A stretch of DNA of 64,000 nt from Closterium sp. NIES-65 (Eukaryota; Streptophyta; Zygnematophyceae; Desmidiales; Closteriaceae): NCBI GenBank assembly GCA_948144175.1, contig CANXME010002538.1, positions 1,393,501-1,457,500 on the forward strand. The letters are read 5' to 3'. The notes beneath the pieces are model-generated. The model ran no database searches, had not been told where the DNA came from, and was given only the letters and a program-made list of their open reading frames with translations. This document shows, piece after piece, positions 40,801-52,062 of this stretch. How positions within the stretch are numbered: position 1 is the first letter of the stretch; the number at the start of each line of letters is the position of its first letter. Position numbers and translations under genes: made by a program.

Positions 40801-43423
40801 GGAGCGACGGTCCTGGTGGGGGAGGTGGCGGTGGAGACGGGGGTGGCGGTGGAGGCGGGGGTGGCGGTGGAGGCGGGGGTCGGAGTGGCTCGTCCCAGCG
40901 GAGCAGCTCTGGGGGTGGTCAGCGCCAGCAGCAGCAGCAGCAGCAGCCGCAGCAGCAGCCACAGCAGCAGCAGCGCTCTCGCACCGTCCCCGGCCCTCAG
41001 CAGCTCCGTGAGTGGTACTTGCAGCGTCAGCGTGGTGGTGCGCTTGGTCCCTGCCCCTACGTTCTTCGCACAGGTGACCGTGCTGGGGAGAGGTGTGGAG
41101 GCGCCCACACAGCCCGCCGCTGCTTTGGCCGCCTGACCGACGCCTGGCGTCAGCAGTTTCCGGAGGCCGCTGAGATCCCCCGCTGGGGAGAGCTGTCTAG
41201 GGCTGGTGTAGCTATTTATGATCTTGATTTTGATGCTATTCTCTCTGCTATGTATGCTGTGACTGGTAGTGATGAGGATGACTGTTACCGGTGTTTCCCG
41301 CCCGACCCGGGCATTGGTACTGCCGCGTCAGGTACTAGTGAGGCTGCTGCTCTAGGTGCCAGTGCGTCTGTGCTCTCAGGTACTGGTGAGTCTGCCCTCT
41401 CAGGTACTGTGTCGGCTTCGGCCTCTCACACCTTCACCCTTGACTCTGGAGCGTCTCGCTCCTTCTTTAGGGACCGCACCACTCTCACGCCGCTGAGTCG
41501 GCCGGTTGCGGTGTCCCTGGCTGACCCCTCTGGGGGGCCTGTCCTGTCTCGCTTCTCCACTGTCCTCCCGTGTCCGGCGGCCCCCTCTGGCACCCTGACT
41601 GGTCTCTACCTCCCCTCGTTCTCGACGAGCTTGGTGAGTGGTGCTGACCTCCAGGATGCGGGTGTCCACCAGTTCACCCCTGCTCGTCAGCGGGTGACCC
41701 ACTGCACGGAGGCGGATACAGGTCGCCACCTGGCTACGTTTACACGTCGGCCAGGGTCGAGCCTGTACACACTGACCACTGCTTCTCCTCCAGGTGCTGA
41801 GTCTGGTAGGGTCCCTTCGTCTGGTCAGGTGTTTGCTGCAGCGTCCAGGTCTGGTCCTGAGTCTGTCCCCTGCTCGTGTCGTCGTCTGTCTCACGAGACC
41901 CTCCTCTGGCACCACCGCCTTGGCCACCCCTCTCTGCTTCGGCTCAGAGGCATGGCCTCGCGAGTCCTTGTGTCTGGTCTTCCCCGGTCTCTCCCTCCCC
42001 TTCCTCCGGGCCCTGGCCCCACCTGTGTCCCCTGTGTCGAGGGGCGCCAGCGTGCTGCCCCTCACTCCTCCCAGTTTCCTCCGACAGAGGCCCCGTTGCA
42101 GACGCTTCACATGGACGTGTGGGGCCCAGCCCGCGTCCGTGGACAGGGTCAGGAGCGCTACTTCCTGCTGGTGGTTGACGACTACTCGCGTTACACCACA
42201 GTCTTCCCCTTGCGCAGCAAGGGTGAGGTCACTGAGGTGTTGATCGACTGGATCCGCGCAGCTCGTCTCCAGCTTCGGAGGAGCTTTGGCTCTGACTTCC
42301 CTGTTTTACGTCTGCACTCGGACAGAGGCGGAGAGTTCTCCTCTGGCCTCCTGAGTGCCTACTGTCGTGCGCGAGGCATCCGTCAGACCTTCACGCTTCC
42401 GGACTCACCACAGCAGAATGGGATTGCTGAGCGCCGCATTGGCATGGTCATGGACGTCGCTCGTACGTCCATGATGCATGCGGCTGCTCCCCATTTTCTG
42501 TGGCCGTTTGCAGGTCAGTTACGCTGCGCACCAGATCAACCTCCACCCCAGGGTCTCTCGACCGGAGACCTCCCCAGCCCTGCTGTGGACGTGGAAGGTT
42601 GGCGATGCGTCGGCGTTCCGGGTCTGGGGATCTCGGGCGTTTGTTCGCGACCTGTCTGCGGACAAGCTGTCCCCTCGTGCTTCTCCCTGCGTCTTCCTGG
42701 GGTTCCCCCCCCGACGCCCCTCGGGTGGCAGTTTTACCACCCCACCTCTCGACGTGTTCTGTCCTCCCAGGACGTCACGTTCGACGAGTCGGTACCCTAC
42801 TACCGCCTCTTCCCCTACCGCACTCCGTCCCTCCCCCCACCCCCGCTCTTCTTGGTACCAGGTCCCCCCCCGGTAGTCCCCCTCCCCCCTCAGGGTCCTG
42901 CCCCTTCAGGTGTGTCCCAGGTAGACGCGGTCGAGCCTGTCGAGGTCACTGGTGACTCTGGTGCTGCTGCGGGAGCTGAGCCTGGGGGTGCGGAGTCTGG
43001 GGGTGCTGAGCCTGGAGGTGCCGAGTCTGGGGGTGCTGAGCCTGGGGGTGCTGAGCCTGGGGGTGCTGTGCCTGGGGGTGCTGAGCCTGGAGGTGCCGAG
43101 TCTGGGGGTGCTGAGCCTGGGGGTGCTGAGCCTGGGGGTGCTGTGCCTGGGGGTGCTGAGCCTGGAGGTGCCGAGTCTGGGGGTGCTGTGCCTGGGGGTG
43201 CTGAGCCTGGAGGTGCTGCGCCTGGGGGTGCTGTGCCTGAGGTTGCTGAGCCTGGGGGTGCTGTGCCTGGGGGTGCTGTGTCTAGGGGTTCTGAGCCTGG
43301 AGGTGCTGTGCCTGGGGGTGCTTCGTCTCGCCGGGAGCCACTCTCCCCACAGGAGCTGCGTGAGTGGTTTGCCAGGCGCTGGAGGCGTGCTGCTGGTGCG
43401 GGTGGTTCTTCGGCTGCAGAGGA
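40790..43423 (+). pseudogene. Cys/His cluster, protease, integrase and linker start of H
   Basis: One open frame. It starts with a Gly/Ser/Gln tract (a CAG-rich run near 40930-40970), LREWYLQRQRGGALG, the Cys/His cluster CPYVLRTGDRAGERCGGAH and TARRC (C-X13-C-X3-H-X4-C), and the protease TFTLDSGASRSFFRDRT. Integrase has LWHHRLGHPS, CVPCVEG, D in HMDVWGPARV, D in LHSDRGGEF and E in PQQNGIAERR. Between about 42515 and 42715 the frame is displaced: the proper YAAHQINLHPRVSRPETSPA is in another frame, and a poly-C tract (about 42706-42714) restores it. EPGGAESGG repeats follow to the truncation. Confidence 0.88.
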
Positions 43424-43531
43424 AAAACTCGTTATTGAATACGGGAACCCTTAGTCATCAATGTGCCTATATATAATATTGTAAACCTTGACACATCAGG
43501 GTAATCTTGACTCTTAGAAAAATTACCCAGG

Positions 43532-43658
43532 TGTCAGATTTATATAAAATAGCTATTGTAGGCTATAGTGGGGTAGCACATATGGGGTACAGCTTTCTAG
43601 GGTTTATATTTGTACCCAACTTTCACTTAGTCAATCCATTCTCGTTTCAAGTTTCTCA
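43532..43658 (+). repeat. 5' LTR of I plus PBS and hairpin
   Basis: TGTCAGATTTATATAAAA...CAAGTTTCTCA, PBS TGGTATAGAGC (43659-43669). The stem region GTCCCC...GGGAAC (43672-43687) has one mismatched pair compared with E. GGGCCCACC follows at about 43696. Confidence 0.9.
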
Positions 43659-43739
43659 TGGTATAGAGCAGGTCCCCTCGTGGGAACTGTGCCTAGGGCC
43701 CACCAAGTCAAAAAAAAAAAATTCCTGCCCGGAGCGCGC

Positions 43740-44640
43740 TCAGCCCGAGTCGCGCTCCCCTCTCTGACTTTGTCAAGCCACCCTACCAGCCACGTCGAGC
43801 CGCCTTAGCAGCCCCTGATTCGACGCCCTAGCAACCCCGTCCCCCTACCTGAGCCTCGGCCCCGTCGCCCTACCTGAGCCTCGGCCCCGTCGCCCTACCT
43901 GCGCCTCGGCCCGTCGCCCTACCTGCGCCCCGGCCCCGTCGCCCTACCTGCGCCCCGGCCCCGTCGCCCTACTTGCGACCCCGGCCCCGTCGCCCCACTT
44001 CAACCCTGGCCCCGCCGCCATACCTGCGGCACCGGCCCTAGCCCCATCGCCCTACCTGCGCTCGGGCCCCGGCCACGTCGCCCTACTTGCGACCTCGGCC
44101 CCGTCGCCCCACCTCCGACCCAGGCCCCGTCGCCCTACCTGCGCCCCGGCCCCGGCCCCGTCGCCCTACCTGCGTACCGGCCCCGTCGCCCTACCTTCGA
44201 CCCGGCCCCGTCACCCTACATGCGGCCCTGCCGCCCTACCAGTAGCCCCGCAGCCCTACCAGCAGCCCCGCCGCCCTACCACCGGCCCCGCCGCCCTACC
44301 TGCGGCCCCGCCGCCCTACCAGCGGCCCCGCCACCCTACCTGCAGCCCCACCGCCCTACCAGCGGCCCCGCCACCCTGCCAGTGGCCCCGCTGCCCTACC
44401 AGCGGCCCTACGGCCCTACGCAGCCGAGCCGCCCGCACCGCTCGAGCCGCCCAAGCCGCCAGTTCCGCACAAGCCGCCCGAGCCGCCCGAGCCGCTCGAG
44501 CCGCCCGAGCCGCCCGAGCCGCCCGAACCGCCTGACCAGCTGAGGAGCCGAGCCGCGGGTGCCGCTGAGCCGCAGTTGCTGCCGAGCCGCCCGAGTCGCC
44601 CGAGCCGCCGTGTTGCCGAGCTGCTGTGCTGCCGAGCTGC
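43740..44640 (+). repeat. GC-rich repeat leader of I
   Basis: CCCCGTCGCCCTACCTGCG units (43840-44220), GCGGCCCCGCCGCCCTACC units (to 44415), then CGAGCCGCC units. Very similar to the leader of E, consistent with E and I being close relatives. Confidence 0.88.
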
Positions 44641-44725
44641 CCGAATCGCCCTGTCTGGTGAGAGCAGCGCCTCTGTCACTGCACTGCCCCTGCCCTACAG
44701 TTAGCGCTACTAGTCTACTACTGTC

Positions 44726-45720
44726 ATGGCTACCCCCAGTGTTCTCCGTTTGACGCTAAGGGTCGGGCCATTAACTTTGACGTCTGGGTAGATGACCTGC
44801 AGCTTTTCCTACAGTGCGATAGGGCAGACGGTCTCTCCCTCTTTGACCTCACCTTTGGTGCCTCCCCTGCCCCTGCTGCCTTTGCCGACGCCACTATTCG
44901 CTCATAGTGGGCCACTCGCGATGCTGCTGCACGTCTTGCTGTGCGTCGCCACCTGCCTACCACTAAGCGCGCACACTTTAGTCAGTACAAGAGTGCTCAG
45001 ACCTTGTACGACGCTGTAGTTGCGCGCTACTCTTCTCCTGCCATCGCTGACCTCATTACGCACCTCCGCACTAGTGACACTCGCTACCACGCTGCGCTTC
45101 CTGCTGAGTTCTGCGCCAAGAACCCCCCCCCAATGTACATCACTCTCTATTACATAGTCACCCGCCTCCCTGACTCACTTCGTGTAGTCAGAGATCACTT
45201 CCTCTCAGTATGTTCCACCACTCTCACTGTTGACCTCCTAGAGAAGGCCCTCCTAGCAGCGGAGAAGAGCATAGTCGCTGTAGGAGCCTTTCGTGGTGAC
45301 CCTCGCACCCCCATCTTTGAGGGGTGTTCCCCTTCCCCCCTTTTGCCCTCTGACGCCTCTACTGCTCCGGCCGACCTCGTTGGTCTTGAGTCGGTCGGTG
45401 CGGCGTCTGCCCCTAGCGGGAGACGCCACTCCGGCAAGGGCAAGGGGGGCAGGGGCGCGGGAGGAGCTAGCGGGGGTGGTGGAGGTGGCGGTGGAGGCGG
45501 CGGAGGGAGTGGGGGTGGCGGTGGGAGTGGTGGCGGGGGTGGAGGTGTCGGTGGCGGCAGTGGAGGCGGAGGCGGCGAAGGCGGTAGCAGCGGAGGCGGC
45601 GGTGGTGGTGGAGGTGGAGGAGGCGGTGGTGGAGGAGGTGGAGCTGGTCGGGGTGGCGCTACGCAGCGGAGCGGCTTCGGTGGTGGTCAGCGCCAGCAGC
45701 ACCAGCGGTCTCGGGACATC
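44726..45720 (+). pseudogene. gag of I
   Basis: ATG at 44726 (MATPSVL), then a one-base deletion shifts the frame at once. Further marks are a stop near 44905, then RRHLPTTKRAHFSQYKS. About 66 bp are missing between ARYSSPA and IADLITHLRTSDTRY, so the LSRLMLPYLF block of the relatives is gone. GDPRTPIFEGCSPSPLLPS and a Gly-rich tract follow to 45720. A C-run (45720-45732) precedes the Cys/His part. Confidence 0.85.
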
Positions 45721-45739
45721 CCCCCCCCCCCCTCAGCAG

Positions 45740-46600
45740 CTCCGTGAGTGGTACGCTGCACGTCAGCGGGGTGGGGGTACTGGTCCGTGCACCTACGTCC
45801 TACGCACCGGCGACCGCGCGGGTGAGCAGTGTGGGGGTGCACACCCCCCCCCAGCGCTGCTTTGGCCGCCTGACGGACGCTTGGCGTCACCAGTTCCCGG
45901 AGGCCACTGAGATCCACCGCTGGGGTGAGCTGTCTAGGGCGGGTGTAGCTATCTTTGATCTTCACTTTGATGCTATTCTTGCTGCCATGTATGTTGTGAC
46001 TATTAGTGATGAAGGTGACTGTTACCGGTGTTTCCCGCCCGACCCGGGCATTGAGATTGCTGCTCTAGGTACTGGTGAGGCTGCTTCTCTAGGTGCCAGT
46101 GAGGCTGCTGCTCTAGGTGTCAGTGCGTCTGCGTCCTCAGGTGCTGGTGAGTCTGCGCTCTCAGGTACCGCGTCGGCTTCGGCCTCCCTCACCTTCACAC
46201 TTGACTCAGGGGCTTCTCGCTCATTCTTTCGAGACCGCACCACACTCACGCCGCTTGGCCGGCCGGTTGCAGTCTCCCTGGAAGACCCCTCTGGGGGTCC
46301 TGTCCTTTCTCACTTCTCCACTGTCCTCCCGTGTCCTGCTGCCCCCTCTGGCACCCTGTCTGGTCTTTACCTCCCCTCATTCTCTACGAACTTGGTGAGT
46401 GGTGCTGACCTGCAGGATGCGGGGGTTCACCAGTTTACTCCTGCGAGTCAGCGCGTGACCCACTGCTCGAACGCCCGCACAGGCCGGCACCTGGCCACAT
46501 TCACGCGTCGGCCGGGGTCGAGCCTATACACCCTGACCACTGAGTCTCCTCCTATCCCTGCATCTAGTCAGGTAGCTGCGTCGGGTCAGGAGTTCGCTGC
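45740..46600 (+). pseudogene. Cys/His cluster and protease of I
   Basis: CTYVLRTGDRAGEQCGGAH from 45788, then a C8-9 run disrupts the TQRC end. TEIHRWGELSRAGVAIFDLH continues in another frame. Protease TFTLDSGASRSFFRDRTTL is intact, then SLEDPSGGPVLSHFSTVLPC and VHQFTPASQRVTHC. Confidence 0.83.
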
Positions 46601-47640
46601 AGCGTCCAGGTCTGGTCCTGAGTCTGCCCCCTGCTCATGTCGCCTCCTGTCTCACGAGACTCTCCTGTGGCACCACCACCTTGGTCACCCCTCCCTGCCT
46701 CGTCTCCAAGGCATGGCCTCCCGTGTCCTTGTCTCTGGTCTTCCCTGGTCCCTCCCTCCCCTTCGTCCGGGGCTTGGCCCTTCCTCCTCGAGGGGCGGCT
46801 ACGGGCTGCCCCTCACTCCTCTCAGTTTCCCCTAGCAGAGGCTCCGCTGCAGACGCTTCACATGGACGTGTGGGGCCCGGCCCGCGTCCGTGGACAGGGT
46901 CACGAGCGCTACTTCCTGCTGGTGGTTGACGACTACTCGCGTTACACCACAGTCTTACCCTTGCGCAGCAAGGGTGATGTTAGTGAGGTGTTGATCAACT
47001 CGATCCGCGCAGCTCGTCTCCAACTCAGGAGGAGCTTCAGCTCGATTTTCCTGTTCTACGTCTGCACTCTAACCGAGGCGGAGAGTTCTCCTCTGGCCTT
47101 CTGCGAGCCTACTGTCGTGTGCGAGGCATCCGCCAGACCTTTATGCTTCAGGACTCTCCACAGCAAAATGGGATTGCTGAGCGCCGCATTGGCATGGTCA
47201 TGGACGTCGCCCGTACGTCCATGATGCATGCGGCTGCCCCCCATTTTCTGTGGCCGTTTGCGGTTCGGTAGGCGGCGCATTAGATCAACCTTCACCCCAG
47301 AGTCTCCATGCCGGAGACCTCCCCAGCTTTGTTGTGGATGGGGAAGTTAGGCGATGCGTCAGCGTTCCCTGTCTGGGGATCTCGGGCGTTTGTCCGCGAC
47401 TTGTCTGCGGACAAGCTGTCCCCTGGTGCTTCTCCTTGCATCTTCCTTGGCTTACCCCCTGACGCGCCAGGGTGGCAGTTCTACCACCCCACCTCTCGTC
47501 GTGTTCTGTCCTCCCAGGACGTCACGTTTGACGAGTCGGTTCCCTACTACCGCCTCTTCCCCTAACGCACTCCGTCCCTCCCCCCGCCACCGCTCTTCTT
47601 TGTTCCAGGTCCCCCTTCGGTAGACCCCCTCCCCCCTCAG
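46601..47640 (+). pseudogene. integrase of I
   Basis: LWHHHLGHPSLPRLQGMASR has the zinc-domain His residues, but the CVPC segment is deleted (PGLGPSSSRGGYG). HMDVWGPARVRGQGHERYF keeps the first Asp. The HSD region is altered and frameshifted near 47060. PQQNGIAERR-like sequence near 47160 is out of frame with it, and stops occur at about 47270 and 47565. It is clearly inactive. Confidence 0.82.
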
Positions 47641-47649
47641 GGTCCTGCC

Positions 47650-48770
47650 CCTTCAGGTGTGTCCCAGGTAGACGCAGTCGAGCGTGTCGAGGTTACTGGT
47701 GACTCTGGTGCTGCTGGGGGTGCTGAGCCTGGGGGTGCTCACTCTGGGGGTACTGAGCGTGTGGGTGCTATGCCTGGGGGTGCTGCGCCTACGGGTGGTA
47801 CTACTGGGGGTGCTGAGCCTTGAGGTGCTGAGACTAGGGGTGCTGAGCCTGGGGGTATTGCGCCTGGGGGTTCTACTCTTGGGGGTGCTGAGCCTGGGGG
47901 TGCTACGTCTGGAGGTGCTAAGCCTGGGGGTGCGGAGCCTGCGGGCGCTGGACCTGCTCATGTGGCGTCTGGCGGTGCTGGGCCTGGAGGTTCTCCGGGT
48001 GCTTTGTCTCGGCGGGAGCCACTCTCTTCACAGGAGCTGCGCGAGTGGTTTGCCCGTCGCTGGAGACGTACTGCTGGAGCTGGAGCTTCTTCGGCTGCTG
48101 AGGGTGCTCGTGCCGCCGGTCCCGGAGGTGCTCCTACTGGGAGTGTTGGAGCTGCTGGGCCTGCGGGTACGACTGGAGCTGGAGCCGCTGAGGGTGTTGG
48201 GGCTGAGGCTACTGCTGACAGTCCTGGCGGCGGTCCTGCTGCTGGTGCTGCTGGTGCTGCTCGAGGAACTGCAGCTGGAGGTGCTGTTGGCACTGGTGCT
48301 GCCGCTGAGGGTGCTGGTGCTGTCCCTGCTGTGTCTGGAATCGTCGCGCGGCCTCGGACGAACTTCGTTCCGCTCCTTCAGCAGGTTCTTGGTCCTCTTC
48401 CTCCCTTAGAGTGTCCACCGTCTGTCTAGTCACAGTCACAGTTACCGCCGGCCTCCCCACTGCTTACACTGGTCCTACTGGAGGTCTTGCTGAGCGTCGT
48501 GAGCTTGCGTCTCGTCCTGCGTCGCCAATTCGTGCTACTCGCACTAGTGGTCGCGGTTCACGTCAGCGTCCTCCTGCTATCCTTGGCACGCACCGGATGT
48601 CTCTGCGTGTCCCTTTGCCTTCTCCTCCAGAGCCCTCTCTTCCTGCACTTGCCGACCCGGAGTCGGACTCTCTTCGTGCTGCTAGTCCTACTGTCACGCG
48701 TCTCCTTGCTACTATCGTCACTAACCCCTCCTTTGCGTCCACTACTGCGTCTGCTCTAGTTGTTGAGCTC
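47650..48770 (+). pseudogene. integrase-RT linker of I
   Basis: CTGGGGGTGCTGAGC-type 15-bp units (47700-47940) encode Glu-Pro-Gly-Gly-Ala repeats. ELREWFARRWRRTAGAGAS module, Ala/Gly-rich repeats, FVPLLQQVLGPLPP, then a Pro/Ser-rich stretch. Same layout as E. Confidence 0.75.
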
Positions 48771-50554
48771 GTCGACTTTGCTGCTCGCTGTCTTCTAGAC
48801 TACGCTGCTAGTCTTGTTGCTGAGTTTGCATCTGTGTGTCCTCCGTCCGTCGGGGGTGAGTGTGCTCTTGGCACGGACGTTCGTGAGGATAGGCAGGAGG
48901 AGTTCCAGTGTCTGGCTGCTGTTTCACCTCATCTCGTGTTCGTACTGCATAGGGAGACCTGGATGCACCAGACATCCCTACTCCTCGATCGTACACTGAG
49001 GCGATCGAGGGTCCCTACTCCTCTCAGTGGCAGTCAGCCATGGACGCAAAGATGGCTTCCTGGAAGTCCACAGGCACCTACGTTGGCGAGGTTCCCCCAT
49101 CTTAGGCGAACATCATTAGTGGCATGTGGATTTTTAGGGTGAAGCGGTCGCCGGGTTCTCCGCCTGTTTTCAAGGCGCATTACGTGGCTCGAGGCTTCAG
49201 TCAGCGGCGGGGAGTTGACTACTTTGAGATCTTCTCTCCCACCCGGAAGATGACCACTCTTCGGGTGCTGCTGCACGTAGCCGCTCAGCGCGACTACGAG
49301 CTTCACTCTCTTGACTTCAGCACTGCTTTCTTGCAGGGTAGCCTGCACGAGGAGATCTGGCTGCGCCGCCCACCTGGCTTCACTGGGACTTTTCCTCCTG
49401 GCACCCAGTGGAGCCTCCGGCGGCCAGTTTACGGTCTCCGCCAGGCACCGCGTGAGGGGCACGACACACAAAGGACTACGCTTGCGGCTCTTGGGTTTGC
49501 TCCTTCTACTGCCGACCCGTCGCTGTTTCTGCGCACCGACACCTCTTTGCCGCCGTTCTACATCCTCGTGTATGTCGACGACTTGGTCGTTGCCACAGCT
49601 GACACTACTGGACTCGCCCACGTGAAGTCCGAGCTGTAGAAGAGACACACGTGCACAAACCTGGGTGAACTGCGCAGCTACCTTGGCTTGCAGATCACCC
49701 GGGACAGAGCACGCCGCACCATTACCCTGACCCAGTCACACATGGTGCAGCAGGTCCTTCAGCGCTTCGGCTTCACGTACTCCTCACCTCAGGCCACTCC
49801 TCTGCCTACTTGCCACTCGCTCTCAGCTCTCCCTTCGGATGAGTCCGTGGAGTCGAGTGGCCCGTACTCAGAGCTTGTTGGCTGCCTCATGTACCTGATG
49901 ACCTGCACACGACCTGACCTTGCATACCCTCTTAGCATTCTTGCACGCTATGTTGCTCCTGGGAGACACAGACCGGAGCACATGGCTGCAGCGAAGAGGG
50001 TGTTGCGCTACTTGTGCAGTACGTCGGGCATGGGGCTAGTGCTTGGAGGGCATAGTCCAGTGGTCCTCAATGGGCACGCAGGCGCTTCTTGGGCTGACGA
50101 CCAGGCTACACAGCGGTCGTCACAGGGTTACACCTTCAGCCTTAGTTCCGGCTCTGTTTCGTGGCGGGCTACTCGCTCGTCTTCCGTTCTCGGCTCCAGT
50201 TGTGAGGCTGAGATCTACGCCGGAGCCATGGCTGCTCAGGAGCTTCGCTGGCTCACCTACCTGCTGACTGACCTCGAAGAGCTGCCTCGTTCTCCTCCAG
50301 TGCTGTACGTAGACAACGTGGCCATGCTGGCCTTGTGTCGGGAGCAGCGCCTGGAGCATAGAACGAAGCATATTGCTCTCCGCTACTTTCTTGCCCGTGA
50401 GCTGCAGCAGCGTGGTCAGTTGCGACTTGCGTACGTGGCCTCTGAGGCCAACACTGCTGATTTCCTCACCAAGGCTCTTGTGTCTTGTGATCATCAGCGC
50501 TTCTGTACTCAGCTGGGTCTTGTGCCTGCCTTGCCTCACTTGCTCACCTCTTGA
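48771..50554 (+). pseudogene. RT and RNase H of I
   Basis: RT N-terminus near 48830-49110 is frameshifted, with a TAG near 49104. 49124-49639 is open (MWIFRVKRSPGSPPVFKAHY, LDFSTAFLQGSLHEEIWLRR, VYVDDLVVATAD), ending at TAG 49637-49639, the same codon as the E stop. RNase H (49688-50554) is open to the normal LTS. Asp is changed to Gly in GHAGASWADD where the relatives have HADASWADD. Confidence 0.88.
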
Positions 50555-51205
50555 CCTTGCTTGTACTACTACATATATTTATATACTCTTGCTTTTGCTT
50601 GTCTAGCCTTTTATATATATGTGTGTAGTCCTATATGTGAACTGGCCTTGTGGCCTTTCCCTTCACAGGGTTACACCTTCAGCCTTAGTTCCGGCTCTGT
50701 TTCGTGGCGGGCTACTCGCTCGTCTTCCGTTCTCGGCTCCAGTTGTGAGGCTGAGATCTACGCCGGAGCCATGGCTGCTCAGGAGCTTCGCTGGCTCACC
50801 TACCTGCTGACTGACCTCGAAGAGCTGCCTCGTTCTCCTCCAGTGCTGTACGTAGACAACGTGGCCATGCTGGCCTTGTGTCGGGAGCAGCGCCTGGAGC
50901 ATAGAACGAAGCATATTGCTCTCCGCTACTTTCTTGCCCGTGAGCTGCAGCAGCGTGGTCAGTTGCGACTTGCGTACGTGGCCTCTGAGGCCAACACTGC
51001 TGATTTCTTCACCAAGGCTCTTGTGTCTTGTGATCATCAGCGCTTCTGTACTCAGCTGGGTCTTGTGCCTGCCTTGCCTCACTTGCTCACCTCTTGACCT
51101 TGCTTGTACTACTACATATATTTATATACTCTTGCTTTTGCTTGTCTAGCCTTTTATATATATGTGTGTAGTCCTATATGTGAACTGGCCTTGTGGCCTT
51201 TCCCT
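50120..51205 (+). repeat. tandem duplication of 543 bp in I
   Basis: Unit 1 is 50120-50662 and unit 2 is 50663-51205. The two are almost identical; I saw one difference, CTCACC against TTCACC near 50466 and 51009. The unit covers the last about 145 codons of RNase H plus part of the 3' UTR, so a second RNase H end (open to 51097) follows the first. The junction adds only a single shared T. Confidence 0.92.
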
Positions 51206-51311
51206 TGTGCTCGGACTGTGTGGTGACTTTGTGATCCACCCTGCGCTTGCTTTGCTTTGCTTTGACTGGTCTTGTGACCCCTTGTACTCCCCCACTTTGC
51301 CTATGGGGGTG

Positions 51312-51431
51312 TGTCAAATTTATATGACATAGCTATTGTAGGCTATAGTGGGGTAGCACATATGGGGTACAGCTTTCTAGGGTTTGTATTTGTACCCAAC
51401 TTTCACTTAGTCAATCCATTCTCGTTTCAAG
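51312..51431 (+). repeat. 3' LTR of I, first 120 bp
   Basis: TGTCAAATTTATATGACA...CTCGTTTCAAG, preceded by the CCCCCA, 9-nt loop, TGGGGG polypurine hairpin at 51289-51309. It breaks at the hAT insertion; the last 7 bases TTTCTCA are at 56826-56832. Confidence 0.9.
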
Positions 51432-52062
51432 CAAGCCCTCAGATTGCAGGAATTTTACCCTGATTTGGGCTTTGAACACCAATTTTCAGGGTGTTTTTTG
51501 GACCGAGCACTGATGAGAAAGTTTTTTTTTTAATGCCTATCCTGATTTTTCAAACGTGTTTTTTCGTACCAGGTCTGATTTTCCAGCGTGTTTTTCCTTG
51601 GGGACCCTGAATCGATTCATACAGTAGAGGGTACAGGTGTAGTTGCGAAAATGCCTAGATTCAGTTGATCCGGAAAAAAAAATTCCCGCCATTCCGCCGT
51701 CACCGTCAATAACCGGAAATTGCATCTTTACTGTATCCACACACGTACCAGTCTTGATGTGTTGTCGCCATCATCTCTCAGGCTTGCATGTGGTTGGGCA
51801 GTTTCAGGTAATTACACACCGTGCTGGAAACGGGGCACATACATCCCATTTCGTGGATGGCCCATAGGGGACCATCCACGCCTGCATGGAGGCTTTTGTT
51901 TGAGGGTGTCAACCAATCACCAACGAGGTGTGGTGACCCTCCCTTCCCCATCCCTTTCACCCCATTCTTGAGCGCCGTGTTAGATTAGGTGAGCTTCGAT
52001 CTCCCTGCTGTTTCTCGGCTGACTCTCCACTCCTCCCTCCATCTCTCGTCCATACTCCCGCC

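Larger units (their letters stand above)
38759..43423 (+). mobile_element. element H: copia truncated in the linker
   Basis: 5' LTR, PBS, hairpin, leader, gag, PR and IN are present. The sequence leaves the copia pattern at about 43423, inside the integrase-RT linker, and no RT, RNase H or 3' LTR follows. H has the longest uninterrupted pol frame in the window. 43424-43531 is unassigned AT-rich DNA. Confidence 0.9.
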
